Below, piece after piece: positions 1 to 9,265 of a stretch of 64,000 bases of DNA (position 1 is its first letter; each line of letters opens with the position of its first letter). This DNA comes from JBHIDJ01 sp046760105 (GTDB lineage: Bacteria; Pseudomonadota; Gammaproteobacteria; Acidiferrobacterales; SPGG2). The position numbers and the translations under genes were made by a program. Where the stretch lies: positions 62,001-126,000 of the forward strand of contig JBHIDJ010000001.1 of NCBI GenBank assembly GCA_046760105.1, written 5' to 3'. The notes beneath the pieces are model-generated. The model saw only the letters and a list, made by a program, of their open reading frames with translations. It was not told the origin of the DNA and did not search any database.

Positions 1-1725
1 ACCCATGTCGTACTTGTACAACATGGACTGTCTACGCAAATGGTGCCGTTGTTACGACCGCTGATGGCACCCACGAGCCAGTTGTCGGCGTACGCGCCAG
101 CCAACGCCCTGATTATTACCGATTACGCAAACAACATCCGCCGTTTGCTCGCCATCATCGCGGATATCGATCAGCCGGTGAGCACGGAAGTGACCGTGAT
201 CGCGTTGGAATACGCTTCCGCGCTCGACATCGCCGACCTGATCAGCCGCCTGTCCGCGGCGGCGGCGCGTCCTGCGCGAGTAGCGGGACAGCAAGCGGCG
301 GCACGGGCAGCAATCGGCCGGCAGCGCTTTAGCATCGTGCCGGACTTGCGCACCAACAGCCTGCTGGTACGCACCGACAACCCCGGCCGCTTGACGCAAT
401 TGCGCTCGCTAATCAGCAAGCTGGATGTACCGGCCAAGCCCGGCGGTCAGACGCGCGTCGTTTACCTGAAAAACGCCGATGCCACGCAACTGGTGGAGAT
501 CCTGCGCGGGCTCGTCGGCGGAGCAGCGGGGCTCGCTACGCCAACCGGCCAGACACCCGCCCAGGCGAGAGCGACCGCCGCCCGAGCGGTCTCTGCGGCG
601 GCGCTGATCCAGGCCGATGAGGGTACTAATTCGTTAATCATCCAAGCCCCCGATGCGATCTACAATAATCTACGGGCAGTCATCGAGAAGCTTGATATAC
701 GACGCGCCCAGGTGTTTGTGGAATCCCTGGTTGCCGCGATCTCGACGGACAAGTTTCAGGAGATCGGGGTACAGTGGGTGGGCGCGGGCTCAAGCGGTGA
801 CACCTCAGGGATCGGCATCCTCAATTTCCCTCAGAGCGGCACCGGGGTCATCCAGACGATCCTCGATCCCGCCGGGACACTGATCGGTGCCGCGGGGTTG
901 ACGCTAGCGTTCTTGGGCGACAAAACCACGTTGCCCGATGGCAGCGAGGTCCGGGGACTTAGCGCACTCGCGCGTGCGCTCGAGCAAAAGGGGTACGGTA
1001 CGATTCTATCGACCCCCAATATCCTCACGTTGGATAATGCCGAGGCGAAGATCGTCGTGGCGGAGAACGTGCCGTTTATCACCGGCAGCTTTGCGCAGGC
1101 CACGGGCACGGACGGAACAGTCAATCCGTTCCAGACGATCGAGCGCCAGGACGTCGGCTTGATTCTGAAGGTCAAGCCGCAGATCTCCGAGGGCAGCACG
1201 ATCAAGCTGGAGGTTTTCCAAGAGATCTCGACTGTGGATGAAGAGCCTATCGGTGGGGCCTCGGATGTCACCACGCAAAAGCGCACCGTCGAGACCACGG
1301 TGGTGGTCGAAGACGGCAATACGGTAGTACTGGGTGGTCTCATCGACGATCGCTACATGGAAGACATACAAGGGATACCGGGTTTAAGCAAGATCCCGAT
1401 ATTGGGTGCGCTTTTCCGGCACAAACAAAAAACAAAGGAACGGACTAACTTGATGGTGTTCCTACGTCCAACCATCATACGCCGGGCAGAAGACACCTTT
1501 GACTTCACGGCGGACCGTTATAGGTATATTTTGGGTGAAAAGCGTGACATCAACCCGGAGCCTTCCCCCGTCCTGGACCGCTTCACACCTGGCGCACTGA
1601 TACGTTACCCCGCGTCAGAAAGCGATTACGAGCCCGATGAACTCGGCGTGCAGGACGACGAGTTGCTAGGCCCGCCGAACGTGGGCGACACCGATTTCGA
1701 TTATACTACTCGGTCGGAACCCTAA
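1..1725 (+). CDS. gspD: Type II secretion secretin GspD (5' end cut by window)
   Basis: Outer-membrane secretin that forms the exit channel of the type II secretion system. The frame is already open at base 1, so the signal peptide, N0 and part of N1 lie upstream; 574 residues are visible. The fragment starts inside a ring-building domain, runs through two more such repeats (N2 and N3, with the Ala/Arg-rich insert usual in N3), then the secretin barrel with the conserved VPFITG stretch and a GGL-IDD gate motif near the end. The Met at base 40 lies inside the domain and is not the start. It is followed 18 bp later by gspE, the first of a tightly packed gsp operon. The identification is firm; only the missing start is uncertain. 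Confidence 0.95.
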   Translation, partial: THVVLVQHGLSTQMVPLLRPLMAPTSQLSAYAPANALIITDYANNIRRLLAIIADIDQPVSTEVTVIALEYASALDIADLISRLSAAAARPARVAGQQAAARAAIGRQRFSIVPDLRTNSLLVRTDNPGRLTQLRSLISKLDVPAKPGGQTRVVYLKNADATQLVEILRGLVGGAAGLATPTGQTPAQARATAARAVSAAALIQADEGTNSLIIQAPDAIYNNLRAVIEKLDIRRAQVFVESLVAAISTDKFQEIGVQWVGAGSSGDTSGIGILNFPQSGTGVIQTILDPAGTLIGAAGLTLAFLGDKTTLPDGSEVRGLSALARALEQKGYGTILSTPNILTLDNAEAKIVVAENVPFITGSFAQATGTDGTVNPFQTIERQDVGLILKVKPQISEGSTIKLEVFQEISTVDEEPIGGASDVTTQKRTVETTVVVEDGNTVVLGGLIDDRYMEDIQGIPGLSKIPILGALFRHKQKTKERTNLMVFLRPTIIRRAEDTFDFTADRYRYILGEKRDINPEPSPVLDRFTPGALIRYPASESDYEPDELGVQDDELLGPPNVGDTDFDYTTRSEP

Positions 1726-1743
1726 CGCGTTACTCCGTCGCCG

Positions 1744-3258
1744 ATGCAAGCAGCCCCCGACCCCCAGGCGCTCGATCTGCAATGCACCCAACGCCTGCCG
1801 TATCACTTCGCTAAACGCCACGGGGTCATTAGCGCCCGCTTGATAGACGAAGGCATCGAAGTCTGGGTGCGCTCCGGTGTCAGCAGTGCCGTGCTCGCCG
1901 AGCTACAGCGGGCCTTAGGCCAGGCGGTGTATCTACGCGAGCTCACCCCGGAGGCGTTTGACACGGCCTTGAACCGCGCCTACGAGCGCGGCATGAGCCA
2001 GGCGATGCAGATCGTCGATGATCTCGATACCGATCAGGATCTCGCCGAACTGGCACAAAACCTGCCCCAAGTTGCCGATCTGCTGGAGAGCGAGGATGAC
2101 GCCCCCATCGTGCGCTTGATCAATGCGTTGCTCACGCAGGCGGTGCGCGACGGTGCCTCCGACATTCATATCGAGCCGTTCGAAACGCGTTCCGTGGCGC
2201 GTATGCGCATTGACGGTGTCTTACGTGATGTCCTCGAACCGCAGCAGGTACTACATCAGGTCATTGTCTCGCGCGTTAAGATCATGGCCCACTTGGACAT
2301 CGCCGAAAAGCGGATGCCGCAGGATGGTCGCATCACCCTGCGGGTCGCAGGGCGCCCGGTGGACGTACGGGTGTCGACACTGCCCACCGCGCATGGCGAG
2401 CGCGTTGTTATGCGACTGCTTGACAAACAAGCGGGCCGCTTGGATCTCACGGGACTCGGCATGTCTGACGCTACGCTGGCAACCCTTGACCATCTCATTC
2501 ATCAACCACATGGAATCATTTTGGTCACGGGACCAACCGGATCCGGTAAGACAACCACCCTGTACGCCGCGTTATCACGACTCGACACCAATAGCCACAA
2601 CATCATGACGGTGGAGGACCCGATCGAATATGATCTCGACGGCGTAGGCCAGACACAGGTAAACAGCAAGATCGATCTGAGTTTCGCCCGCACGCTGCGT
2701 GCGATCCTGCGTCAGGATCCCGACATCATCATGATCGGAGAAATTCGCGACCTTGAGACGGCGCAGATCGCGGTACAGGCAAGTCTAACGGGTCATCTTG
2801 TCCTGGCGACGCTGCACACCAACGATTCTGTCGGGGCCGTGACAAGGCTGGTAGATATGGGCGTCGAACCGTTTCTCGTGGCATCCAGCCTGCTCGGCGT
2901 GCTGGCGCAACGGCTGGTGCGCAAGCTCTGTCCCGAGTGCCGGCGGGCACACGCGCCGGATACAGCCGAACGCCAATTACTCGACCTCGATGAAGCGAAT
3001 ACTGAAACGATACAGATCTACAGCCCAAGCGCGTGTGCGGCTTGTATGAAGACGGGCTATCAAGGGCGTACCGGCATATTCGAGCTTCTGCCCTTGGATG
3101 GCAAGCTACGCAGTCTCATCCACGACGGTGCAAATGAAGGCCGCTTGCGCACGCATGGGCGTAAACTCGGCATGGTGACCATTCGCGAAGATGGCACACG
3201 CTGGGTCCGCACCGCCGTCACCAGCCTGGAAGAAGTTTTGCGGGTAGCACGCGACTAG
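1744..3258 (+). CDS. gspE: Type II secretion ATPase GspE
   Basis: Cytoplasmic hexameric ATPase that powers pseudopilus assembly. At 504 residues it has normal family length. An N-terminal GspE/MshE-type domain binds GspL; the Walker A motif GPTGSGKTTT lies near residue 264, followed by the Asp box (MTVEDPIEYD), the Walker B region (PDIIMIGEIRD) and the His box (LVLATLHTND). The tetracysteine zinc module typical of GspE is present: CPEC near residue 396 and CAAC about 35 residues later. No clear Shine-Dalgarno precedes the ATG, so translation may be coupled to gspD. gspF starts 3 bp after its stop. Confidence 0.96.
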   Translation: MQAAPDPQALDLQCTQRLPYHFAKRHGVISARLIDEGIEVWVRSGVSSAVLAELQRALGQAVYLRELTPEAFDTALNRAYERGMSQAMQIVDDLDTDQDLAELAQNLPQVADLLESEDDAPIVRLINALLTQAVRDGASDIHIEPFETRSVARMRIDGVLRDVLEPQQVLHQVIVSRVKIMAHLDIAEKRMPQDGRITLRVAGRPVDVRVSTLPTAHGERVVMRLLDKQAGRLDLTGLGMSDATLATLDHLIHQPHGIILVTGPTGSGKTTTLYAALSRLDTNSHNIMTVEDPIEYDLDGVGQTQVNSKIDLSFARTLRAILRQDPDIIMIGEIRDLETAQIAVQASLTGHLVLATLHTNDSVGAVTRLVDMGVEPFLVASSLLGVLAQRLVRKLCPECRRAHAPDTAERQLLDLDEANTETIQIYSPSACAACMKTGYQGRTGIFELLPLDGKLRSLIHDGANEGRLRTHGRKLGMVTIREDGTRWVRTAVTSLEEVLRVARD

Positions 3259-3260
3259 CC

Positions 3261-4478
3261 ATGGGCGCATTCGAGTATCAGGCGCTGGATCTCCGTGGCC
3301 GCACTGTCAAGGGCGTGATCGAGGGCGACGCCGAACGGCAAGTGCGCTCGGCCTTGCGCGACAAGGGCTTGATGCCCCTGCGCGTGGATGCCATCAGTGC
3401 GGAGACCACTGTCGAGATCAGCGGCCAACGTGGTCTCCGACGCGGTATTTCAAGCGCGGATCTCGCACTCATAACACGCCAGTTTGCAACCCTGGTGCGC
3501 GCGGGTCTCACCGTTGAAGAATGTCTGAATGCGCTCATTGAACAGACCGATTCGGCGCGTGCGCGCGCCGTGCTCGCGGGTGTCCGTGGCCGTGTGTTAG
3601 AGGGGCGGTCGCTTGCACGAAGTTTGGGTGCCTTTCCGCACGCCTTTCCCGATATCTATCGCCACATGGTGGATGCGGGCGAGCAGAGCGGTCAGCTCGA
3701 CGCGGTGTTAGAGCGTTTGGCCGACTACACGGAAAACCGACAAGCTCTGCGGCAGAAAGTACTACTTGCTTTCATCTACCCAGTTCTTATCACGTTCGTT
3801 GCGACCCTAGTTGTTGGTCTATTACTCGTCTATATCGTGCCGCAGTTGACGCGGGTATTTGAAAACACAGGGCAAGCACTGCCCGCGGTGACCCGCGCCC
3901 TGATCGCTATCAGCGACTTCGTGCGTGCCGGCGGCGCCTGGTGGCTAATAGGTCTCACGTTCATTATCATTGTGATCCGGGTTGCCGTGCGGAATACTCG
4001 GATGCGGACGCGTTGGCATGGGTTACTGCTGCGTCTGCCGCTCTTGGGTCGTCTAGTGCGCGGTACCAACGCGGCACGCTTTGCCAGTACGCTAGGAATA
4101 CTCACGGCGAGCGGCATCCCACTGTTACAGGCCATGCAATCTTCCGTGCTGGTAGTGACCAACCTGCCGATGCGCGCGGCGGTGGATGACGCCTTGCGCC
4201 AGATCCGGGAGGGCGGGGGTTTGGCGCACGCGCTCGACAAGGCAAAGTTGTTTCCGCCATTGGTAATCCACCTGATTGCGAGCGGTGAGGCAAGCGGCAA
4301 CTTGGATATCATGCTCGCTCGCGCCGCCGAGGCACAAACGCGTGAGCTTGAGAATTGGGTGAAGGCATTAACCGCGCTACTCGGACCGTTGATGATTCTG
4401 ATCGTGGGTGCACTGGTGGGCTTCATTGTGATTGCCATGTTGCTGCCCATCTTCGAGATGAACCAATTGATCAAATAA
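3261..4478 (+). CDS. gspF: Type II secretion inner-membrane platform protein GspF
   Basis: Polytopic inner-membrane platform of the type II secretion machine, 405 residues, the usual length. Two homologous cytoplasmic GspF domains (about 70-190 and 270-395) are each followed by hydrophobic segments; membrane helices are visible near residues 170-195, 223-240 and 373-398. The first domain starts with the typical LALITRQFATLVRAGL sequence. It begins 3 bp after gspE and ends 2 bp before the gspG start. Assignment rests on domain architecture and operon position. Confidence 0.95.
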   Translation: MGAFEYQALDLRGRTVKGVIEGDAERQVRSALRDKGLMPLRVDAISAETTVEISGQRGLRRGISSADLALITRQFATLVRAGLTVEECLNALIEQTDSARARAVLAGVRGRVLEGRSLARSLGAFPHAFPDIYRHMVDAGEQSGQLDAVLERLADYTENRQALRQKVLLAFIYPVLITFVATLVVGLLLVYIVPQLTRVFENTGQALPAVTRALIAISDFVRAGGAWWLIGLTFIIIVIRVAVRNTRMRTRWHGLLLRLPLLGRLVRGTNAARFASTLGILTASGIPLLQAMQSSVLVVTNLPMRAAVDDALRQIREGGGLAHALDKAKLFPPLVIHLIASGEASGNLDIMLARAAEAQTRELENWVKALTALLGPLMILIVGALVGFIVIAMLLPIFEMNQLIK

Positions 4479-4480
4479 CG

Positions 4481-4948
4481 ATGAATATGTGTCATCGCAC
4501 GCTGCCGATTCACCTGCGGCGGAAAAACCGTCAACGGGGCTTTACCTTGATTGAGATCCTGGTCGTGGTTGTGATCCTCGGGATACTGGTAGGATTGGTG
4601 GTTCCCCGGATCATGGGGCGACCTGATGAAGCTCGCATAGTCGCAGCCAAAAACGATATTCGTGCGATTGTGAGCGCGCTAAAACTCTATCGGTTGGACA
4701 GCGGCACCTATCCGAGCACCGACCAGGGTCTGCTCGCCCTCGTGCAGAAACCCGACACCGGTAATATTCCCCGCAATTGGAAACAGAGCGGCTATTTGGA
4801 ACGCTTGCCCACGGACCCCTGGGATCTCGAGTACCAATACCTGAACCCCGGGATTCACGGCGAGATCGATGTCTTCAGCCTCGGCGCCGACAATGCCCCA
4901 GGTGGTGAGGGCACTGATGCCGACATTGGTTCCTGGAATCTCAACTGA
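4481..4948 (+). CDS. gspG: Major pseudopilin GspG
   Basis: Major pseudopilin that polymerises into the periplasmic pseudopilus. The prepilin peptidase site is RG/FTLIE, with cleavage after Gly20 and the required Glu at +5, followed by a hydrophobic helix. The C-terminal region carries the family's calcium-loop sequence (SLGADNAPGGEG...DIGSW). I chose the ATG 2 bp after the gspF stop (155 residues), since the longer open frame runs back into gspF; an ATG two codons later is also possible. Processing would need a prepilin peptidase (GspO/PilD), which is not in this window. Confidence 0.95.
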   Translation: MNMCHRTLPIHLRRKNRQRGFTLIEILVVVVILGILVGLVVPRIMGRPDEARIVAAKNDIRAIVSALKLYRLDSGTYPSTDQGLLALVQKPDTGNIPRNWKQSGYLERLPTDPWDLEYQYLNPGIHGEIDVFSLGADNAPGGEGTDADIGSWNLN

Positions 4949-4954
4949 GCCACC

Positions 4955-5518
4955 ATGTCTGCCAAGCAGTTAGTCTTGCCTCCGTGCCGCGCTGCCACGG
5001 CAACGAGGAATATCCTGCCGGCGACCGTGTCCCGTGCCCTTGGCTTTACGCTTATCGAACTGGTAGTGGTGTTGCTGGTAGTGACGATCATACTGGGCAT
5101 GATCGGGCTGAACCTCGGTGGTGATGACCAAGCCGATGTGCGTCAGGAGGCCGAGCGTCTAGCGCTTCTGCTACGTGCGGCCCAAGAGGAAGCTATCCTG
5201 CAAGGTCAGGTGTTGGCGCTCGAGCTTGAGACGCGTGGTTACCACTTCCTGCATCTAAGTCGTGAGGGGACGCTCGAGCCACTTACCGGTGACGATGTGT
5301 TGCGCCCGCGTGAGCTGCCGTCGGGCATCAGTATCAGTGCGGTCGAGGTCGATGGCCAAGCCGACGAGGAAACGGCGGGTATTGTGATTCGACCGAGCGG
5401 TGATATCCCGAGCTTCACTATTACGTTTTCCAAAGGAAAGATGCATTGGCAAGTCAAAGGCTCGGTCGTTGGCGGTATAAGACCAACGTCGCCATCCGAA
5501 AGTCATGCGACATCGTAA
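4955..5518 (+). CDS. gspH: Minor pseudopilin GspH
   Basis: Minor pseudopilin placed near the tip complex of the type II pseudopilus. The site LG/FTLIELVVV gives cleavage after Gly30 from the first ATG. A 30-residue leader is long for this class, so an internal start is possible, but the only upstream ATG close to gspG's stop is this one (6 bp gap). The rest is a GspH-like beta-rich domain with low conservation. The last 14 bp overlap gspI. Confidence 0.85.
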   Translation: MSAKQLVLPPCRAATATRNILPATVSRALGFTLIELVVVLLVVTIILGMIGLNLGGDDQADVRQEAERLALLLRAAQEEAILQGQVLALELETRGYHFLHLSREGTLEPLTGDDVLRPRELPSGISISAVEVDGQADEETAGIVIRPSGDIPSFTITFSKGKMHWQVKGSVVGGIRPTSPSESHATS

Positions 5519-5888
5519 AGGTACGCTCGGTTTCTCGCTCATAGAAGTGCTGGTCGCGCTGACGATACTGGCGATTCCGTTAGCGGCGATCACGCGCACT
5601 GTCAGCCAAGCGATAGATACCACCGCTGCGTTGCGCGATCGCAGCATGGCGCTGTGGGTGGCCCAGGATCGGATTGCTTTGCATCGCATACGCCGCGACT
5701 GGCCCGCCACAAGGACCACCACGGGTACCAGTGAAATGGCTGGGCGTACGTGGCGTTGGGAGGAAAAGGTGGTAACAACACCGGTCGCACAGCTGCGGCG
5801 CATCGAGATCGAGGTCCGCGAGGGTGACAGCGCAGACGTGTTAGCCCGGCTAGTAGGCTTCCTGCGTGATCCGCGGGCGAAACCGTGA
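5505..5888 (+). CDS. gspI: Minor pseudopilin GspI
   Basis: Minor pseudopilin of the GspI-J-K tip complex, 127 residues, normal length. A short leader precedes the prepilin peptidase site LG/FSLIEVLVAL (cleavage after Gly9), followed by the amphipathic N-terminal helix and a small beta domain with the typical AGRTWRWE sequence. It overlaps gspH by 14 bp and is followed by gspJ after 10 bp, consistent with translational coupling. Confidence 0.9.
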   Translation: MRHRKGTLGFSLIEVLVALTILAIPLAAITRTVSQAIDTTAALRDRSMALWVAQDRIALHRIRRDWPATRTTTGTSEMAGRTWRWEEKVVTTPVAQLRRIEIEVREGDSADVLARLVGFLRDPRAKP

Positions 5889-5898
5889 ACAGCCAGTC

Positions 5899-6501
5899 AT
5901 GAGAAAACAACGCGGATTCACATTGTTCGAGGTGGTAGTGGCGGTCGGGATCTTTGCGCTGTTTTCGGCAATGGCGTACGGCGCGCTCGACCGAATGTTA
6001 GCTCAGCGCGATCGTATCGATGTCGAAAGAGAGTTCTGGCGTACGCTGTCGCTTGCGTTCCTGCGACTGGAGGAAGACCTGGCGCAGGTGCGCCCGCGGT
6101 CGGTGCGCGACATAGACGGCCAAGCGCTGCCTCCGCTGCGGGGCCAACCGACCGACACACGGGAATTGGCGGAACCGAGCCTCGAGTTCACGCGCGGTGG
6201 CCTGTTGGTCTTTGGTAATGACCGACGCAGCGACTTGCAGCGGGTGGGCTATCGTCTAAAGGATAATGTTCTGCTGCGGCTAACGTGGCCGGTGCTCGAT
6301 CGCGCGCCGCAAACGGAAGCACTGCAGGCGCCGCTCATCGATGGGGTAGAGAATTTTCGCGTCCGTTTTGCCGCACCGGACGGCAGCTGGCTGGAGGAAT
6401 GGCCACTAGAAGAAGCTGATGAATTACCTGGCGGCGTCGAGATCACGCTCGAGCTGACCGGGCGCGGCGAGTTTACACGTTACTTTGTCGTCAATGGCTA
6501 A
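5899..6501 (+). CDS. gspJ: Minor pseudopilin GspJ
   Basis: Minor pseudopilin that joins GspI and GspK at the pseudopilus tip. The prepilin peptidase site is RG/FTLFEVVVAV (cleavage after Gly6, Glu at +5), with a GspJ beta domain behind it containing LEEDLAQ and the FTRGG segment. A longer in-frame start at 5866 exists, but the ATG at 5899 gives the normal six-residue leader and starts 10 bp after gspI. The mature length of about 194 residues fits the family. gspK overlaps its end by 8 bp. Confidence 0.9.
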   Translation: MRKQRGFTLFEVVVAVGIFALFSAMAYGALDRMLAQRDRIDVEREFWRTLSLAFLRLEEDLAQVRPRSVRDIDGQALPPLRGQPTDTRELAEPSLEFTRGGLLVFGNDRRSDLQRVGYRLKDNVLLRLTWPVLDRAPQTEALQAPLIDGVENFRVRFAAPDGSWLEEWPLEEADELPGGVEITLELTGRGEFTRYFVVNG

Positions 6502-7468
6502 ATATAGGCTCGGGTACATGGCGCCAGCAAACGCGCAGACAGGCCTGGCAATCGTCACAGCCCTGTTGGTTGTTGCCATCGCCAGCACAGCTGCTGCCTT
6601 TCTCGGCCTTACACAACACGTGTGGCAACGCCAGTCACAAAATCTCCTTGATCGTGCGCAGGCCGAAACCGTTCGCAGCGGTGCACTCGAGTGGGCGGCC
6701 ATCATTTTGACTGAAGACGCGAAGGACAATGCCACCGATGACTTAACCCAGGAATGGGCGCAGACATTGCCACCGTTGCCGGCAGAAGGCGGGCTCGTCG
6801 CCGGTAACATCACCGATGCGCATGGACGCTTCAATCTGAATAACCTCGTGCGTGACGGGGGCCTCAGTAGCGAAGATATCGCTGTATTCCAGCGACTGCT
6901 CCAATCGCAGGAGCTCCCGACCGAGCTCGCCGAGGCCATCGTCGATTGGCTGGACAACGATAGCAGCGCCCAACCGAACGGTGCGGAAGACATTGACTAT
7001 TTGAATGGCGAGCCGCCGTATCGCGCCGCCAATCAGCGGCTGCAGAGCGTAGGAGAACTGGTGCTGATCAGAGGTTTTGACGCCAAAACCGTAGCCAAGC
7101 TACGCCCATTTGTAACGGCGTTACCCGAGGAAACCAGCATTAACATCAACACTGCTTCGCCTGAGCTGTTCACCGCGATGTTTTCCGAGCTGTCGCTATC
7201 TGAGGCCGAAAATCTGCTGGCCCAGCGCGACGACGAACCGTTCACCAATCCCGCGGAATTGAAAGGACGTCTGCCCTCTGCCATAGCGCCGCCGAAGGTT
7301 CCTTACGATGTGAAAAGCGCTTACTTCGAGGTGACCGTCGACACGCTTTTTGGTCGTCTGCAGCGCCGAACGCAGGCGCTCCTTCACCGTCCAGCCAATG
7401 CGCCTGTTCGAGTATTATGGCACCAGCAGCAGTTACTGATACCTGAAGCAAATGACGACACTGAGTGA
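6494..7468 (+). CDS. gspK: Minor pseudopilin GspK
   Basis: Largest minor pseudopilin, capping the tip. The prepilin site is TG/LAIVTALLVV after a 17-residue leader and lacks the +5 Glu, a known peculiarity of GspK. The inserted alpha domain is visible, including VDWLDNDSS, INTASPELF and a helix-hairpin-helix-like segment. I chose ATG 6494 over the TTG at 6485 because it has the better start codon and a shorter overlap with gspJ. Length is 324 residues, normal for the family. Confidence 0.9.
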   Translation: MAKYRLGYMAPANAQTGLAIVTALLVVAIASTAAAFLGLTQHVWQRQSQNLLDRAQAETVRSGALEWAAIILTEDAKDNATDDLTQEWAQTLPPLPAEGGLVAGNITDAHGRFNLNNLVRDGGLSSEDIAVFQRLLQSQELPTELAEAIVDWLDNDSSAQPNGAEDIDYLNGEPPYRAANQRLQSVGELVLIRGFDAKTVAKLRPFVTALPEETSININTASPELFTAMFSELSLSEAENLLAQRDDEPFTNPAELKGRLPSAIAPPKVPYDVKSAYFEVTVDTLFGRLQRRTQALLHRPANAPVRVLWHQQQLLIPEANDDTE

Positions 7469-8759
7469 AAGGCTAGCCGGGTTAGCGCCTACAGCGGGTC
7501 AACGGCTACCGCGCAATACGCTCGGGCTGTTTCTGCCAGACGGATGGCCGGAGAGCGGCCGTGAGATTCAGTGGTATGTACGCTCGGGCGCTAACGTCTC
7601 ACATGGACGTGCTGCCGATCTAGCGGATCTGCCCACCAATCTCAAGGCGACCCAGCTACTCGTGTGGACGCCGCCAGCTGACACTTTGCTTACGCAAACC
7701 ATTCTGCCGACAAGCAGTTGGAGCAAGATCGCGCAGGCGCTGCCCTATGCGCTGGAAGACCAGGTCCTGGGCAACCCGGAGGATCTTCACTTCGCTTATC
7801 AGCGACAAAGGGACGGCGGCCTGGCAGTCGCCGTGACGGCACGTGAGCGGCTGACGACCTGGTTGGATGAGCTGCACTCGGCTGACCTGCGGCCCATGCG
7901 CTTGTGCCCAGCGACACTTGCGTTACCGCTGCAGGATCAGACCTGGTCGGTCGCGTTCGCGGATGGCGGCCTATTGGTGCGCACCGGTGCGTTTACAGGG
8001 TTTGCGTGCGCGGCCTCCGTGGACAGGCCGCCACCGGTATTGACCGCCGCCTTAGACGAAGTACGAGGTCGACACGATATGCCTTCGGAGCTTGTGGTAT
8101 TCAACCCCCCGGAAGGTTTTTCCAGTGACGCTTGGACATCAGTGCTGGATGTGAGTGTGATCATCTCCAATCGCAACTTTTGGGAGGATGGCGTCAGTGC
8201 ATTTGCGGCGCTTAATTTGCTACAGGGCGATTTTGCATTGACAGGCAAGTTACAAGACACACTAAGACCCTTGCTCCCTGTCTTCGTGATTCTCGGCATC
8301 TGGCTCGCTGGTACACTCGCGTTTACAGTCTGGGAATGGTGGCAGCTAAACCAAGCACAGCAATCCGATCGCCAGGCGATGACTGCACTGTTTCGAAAAA
8401 CCTTCCCCCAAGCTAAAACAGTGCTCGATCCCGCCCTACAGATGCAACGCAACCTGGAGACGTTGCAAGCAAAAAGTGGGCAAACGGGGGCCAACGACCT
8501 CTTATCGCTACTGGCGCATGCTACGCCGATGTTGCGTGCCAAGAATGACGTAACCCTGCGGACTTTGAAATATGCAGACGGCAAGCTCACGTTGGATCTA
8601 AGCCTGCCCGACTTCGAAGCGCTCGAGGTCATGAAAAACGCCATGAGTACCACTGGTAAACTGGAGGTCGAAGTACTCGCCGCCAACAGTCGCGCATCCG
8701 GCGTTGAGGGACGTTTGCGCATCCAAGCGGCGAGCCTAACGGAGCAAAACGGCCAATGA
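7452..8759 (+). CDS. gspL: Type II secretion assembly protein GspL
   Basis: Bitopic inner-membrane protein that links the GspE ATPase to the periplasmic parts. Its N-terminal actin-like cytoplasmic domain carries the ALPYALEDQVL segment that is a hallmark of GspL. One membrane helix follows near residues 274-296, then a small ferredoxin-like periplasmic domain. At 435 residues it is of family size. It overlaps gspK by 17 bp and gspM by 4 bp (ATGA). Confidence 0.9.
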   Translation: MTTLSERLAGLAPTAGQRLPRNTLGLFLPDGWPESGREIQWYVRSGANVSHGRAADLADLPTNLKATQLLVWTPPADTLLTQTILPTSSWSKIAQALPYALEDQVLGNPEDLHFAYQRQRDGGLAVAVTARERLTTWLDELHSADLRPMRLCPATLALPLQDQTWSVAFADGGLLVRTGAFTGFACAASVDRPPPVLTAALDEVRGRHDMPSELVVFNPPEGFSSDAWTSVLDVSVIISNRNFWEDGVSAFAALNLLQGDFALTGKLQDTLRPLLPVFVILGIWLAGTLAFTVWEWWQLNQAQQSDRQAMTALFRKTFPQAKTVLDPALQMQRNLETLQAKSGQTGANDLLSLLAHATPMLRAKNDVTLRTLKYADGKLTLDLSLPDFEALEVMKNAMSTTGKLEVEVLAANSRASGVEGRLRIQAASLTEQNGQ

Positions 8760-9265
8760 TTCCACAGCTTCTGTCCGACCGCCTAGTTAGCGGATGGCGT
8801 AGCCTGCAACCGCGAGAACGCATAATCATTGCCGCCGGCAGTATCATCGCACTGGCGCTCATATGTTACACGTTGCTATGGATGCCCATGCAGCGCGACC
8901 TATCCAGACTACGCGCTAGCGTGCCGAAAGCCCGCTCTCAGCTCGCGCTTATGGACGTGCAGGCGCGTCAAATCGCGCGAATGCGCGCCAGTGGATCAGC
9001 AAGGAGAAGTACGGGCAATCTGTTGACAAGACTCGAGCGTTCCGCGGTCGAGCGCGGCATCCGCCAAAATATTACGCGCATGGAGCCTGACGGAGCCGAC
9101 GCTGCGCGTCTGTCGTTTGACGCCGTGAACTTTAATGGGTTGCTCAGCTGGCTCGCAGACCTGCAACGGCAAGACGGCGTGCGCACAGAAAGCGCTACGA
9201 TCACAGCCCAACCCGATGCAGCCATTGTCAATGTGCGCCTGCTCTTGCGCAGACCTGGGACATGA
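8756..9265 (+). CDS. gspM: Type II secretion protein GspM
   Basis: Small bitopic inner-membrane protein that binds GspL. It has a cytoplasmic N-terminus, one membrane helix at about residues 22-42, a coiled segment and a small periplasmic ferredoxin-like domain; 169 residues. Sequence conservation in this family is weak, so the call rests mainly on topology, size and position between gspL and gspN, with 4-bp overlaps on both sides. Confidence 0.85.
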   Translation: MIPQLLSDRLVSGWRSLQPRERIIIAAGSIIALALICYTLLWMPMQRDLSRLRASVPKARSQLALMDVQARQIARMRASGSARRSTGNLLTRLERSAVERGIRQNITRMEPDGADAARLSFDAVNFNGLLSWLADLQRQDGVRTESATITAQPDAAIVNVRLLLRRPGT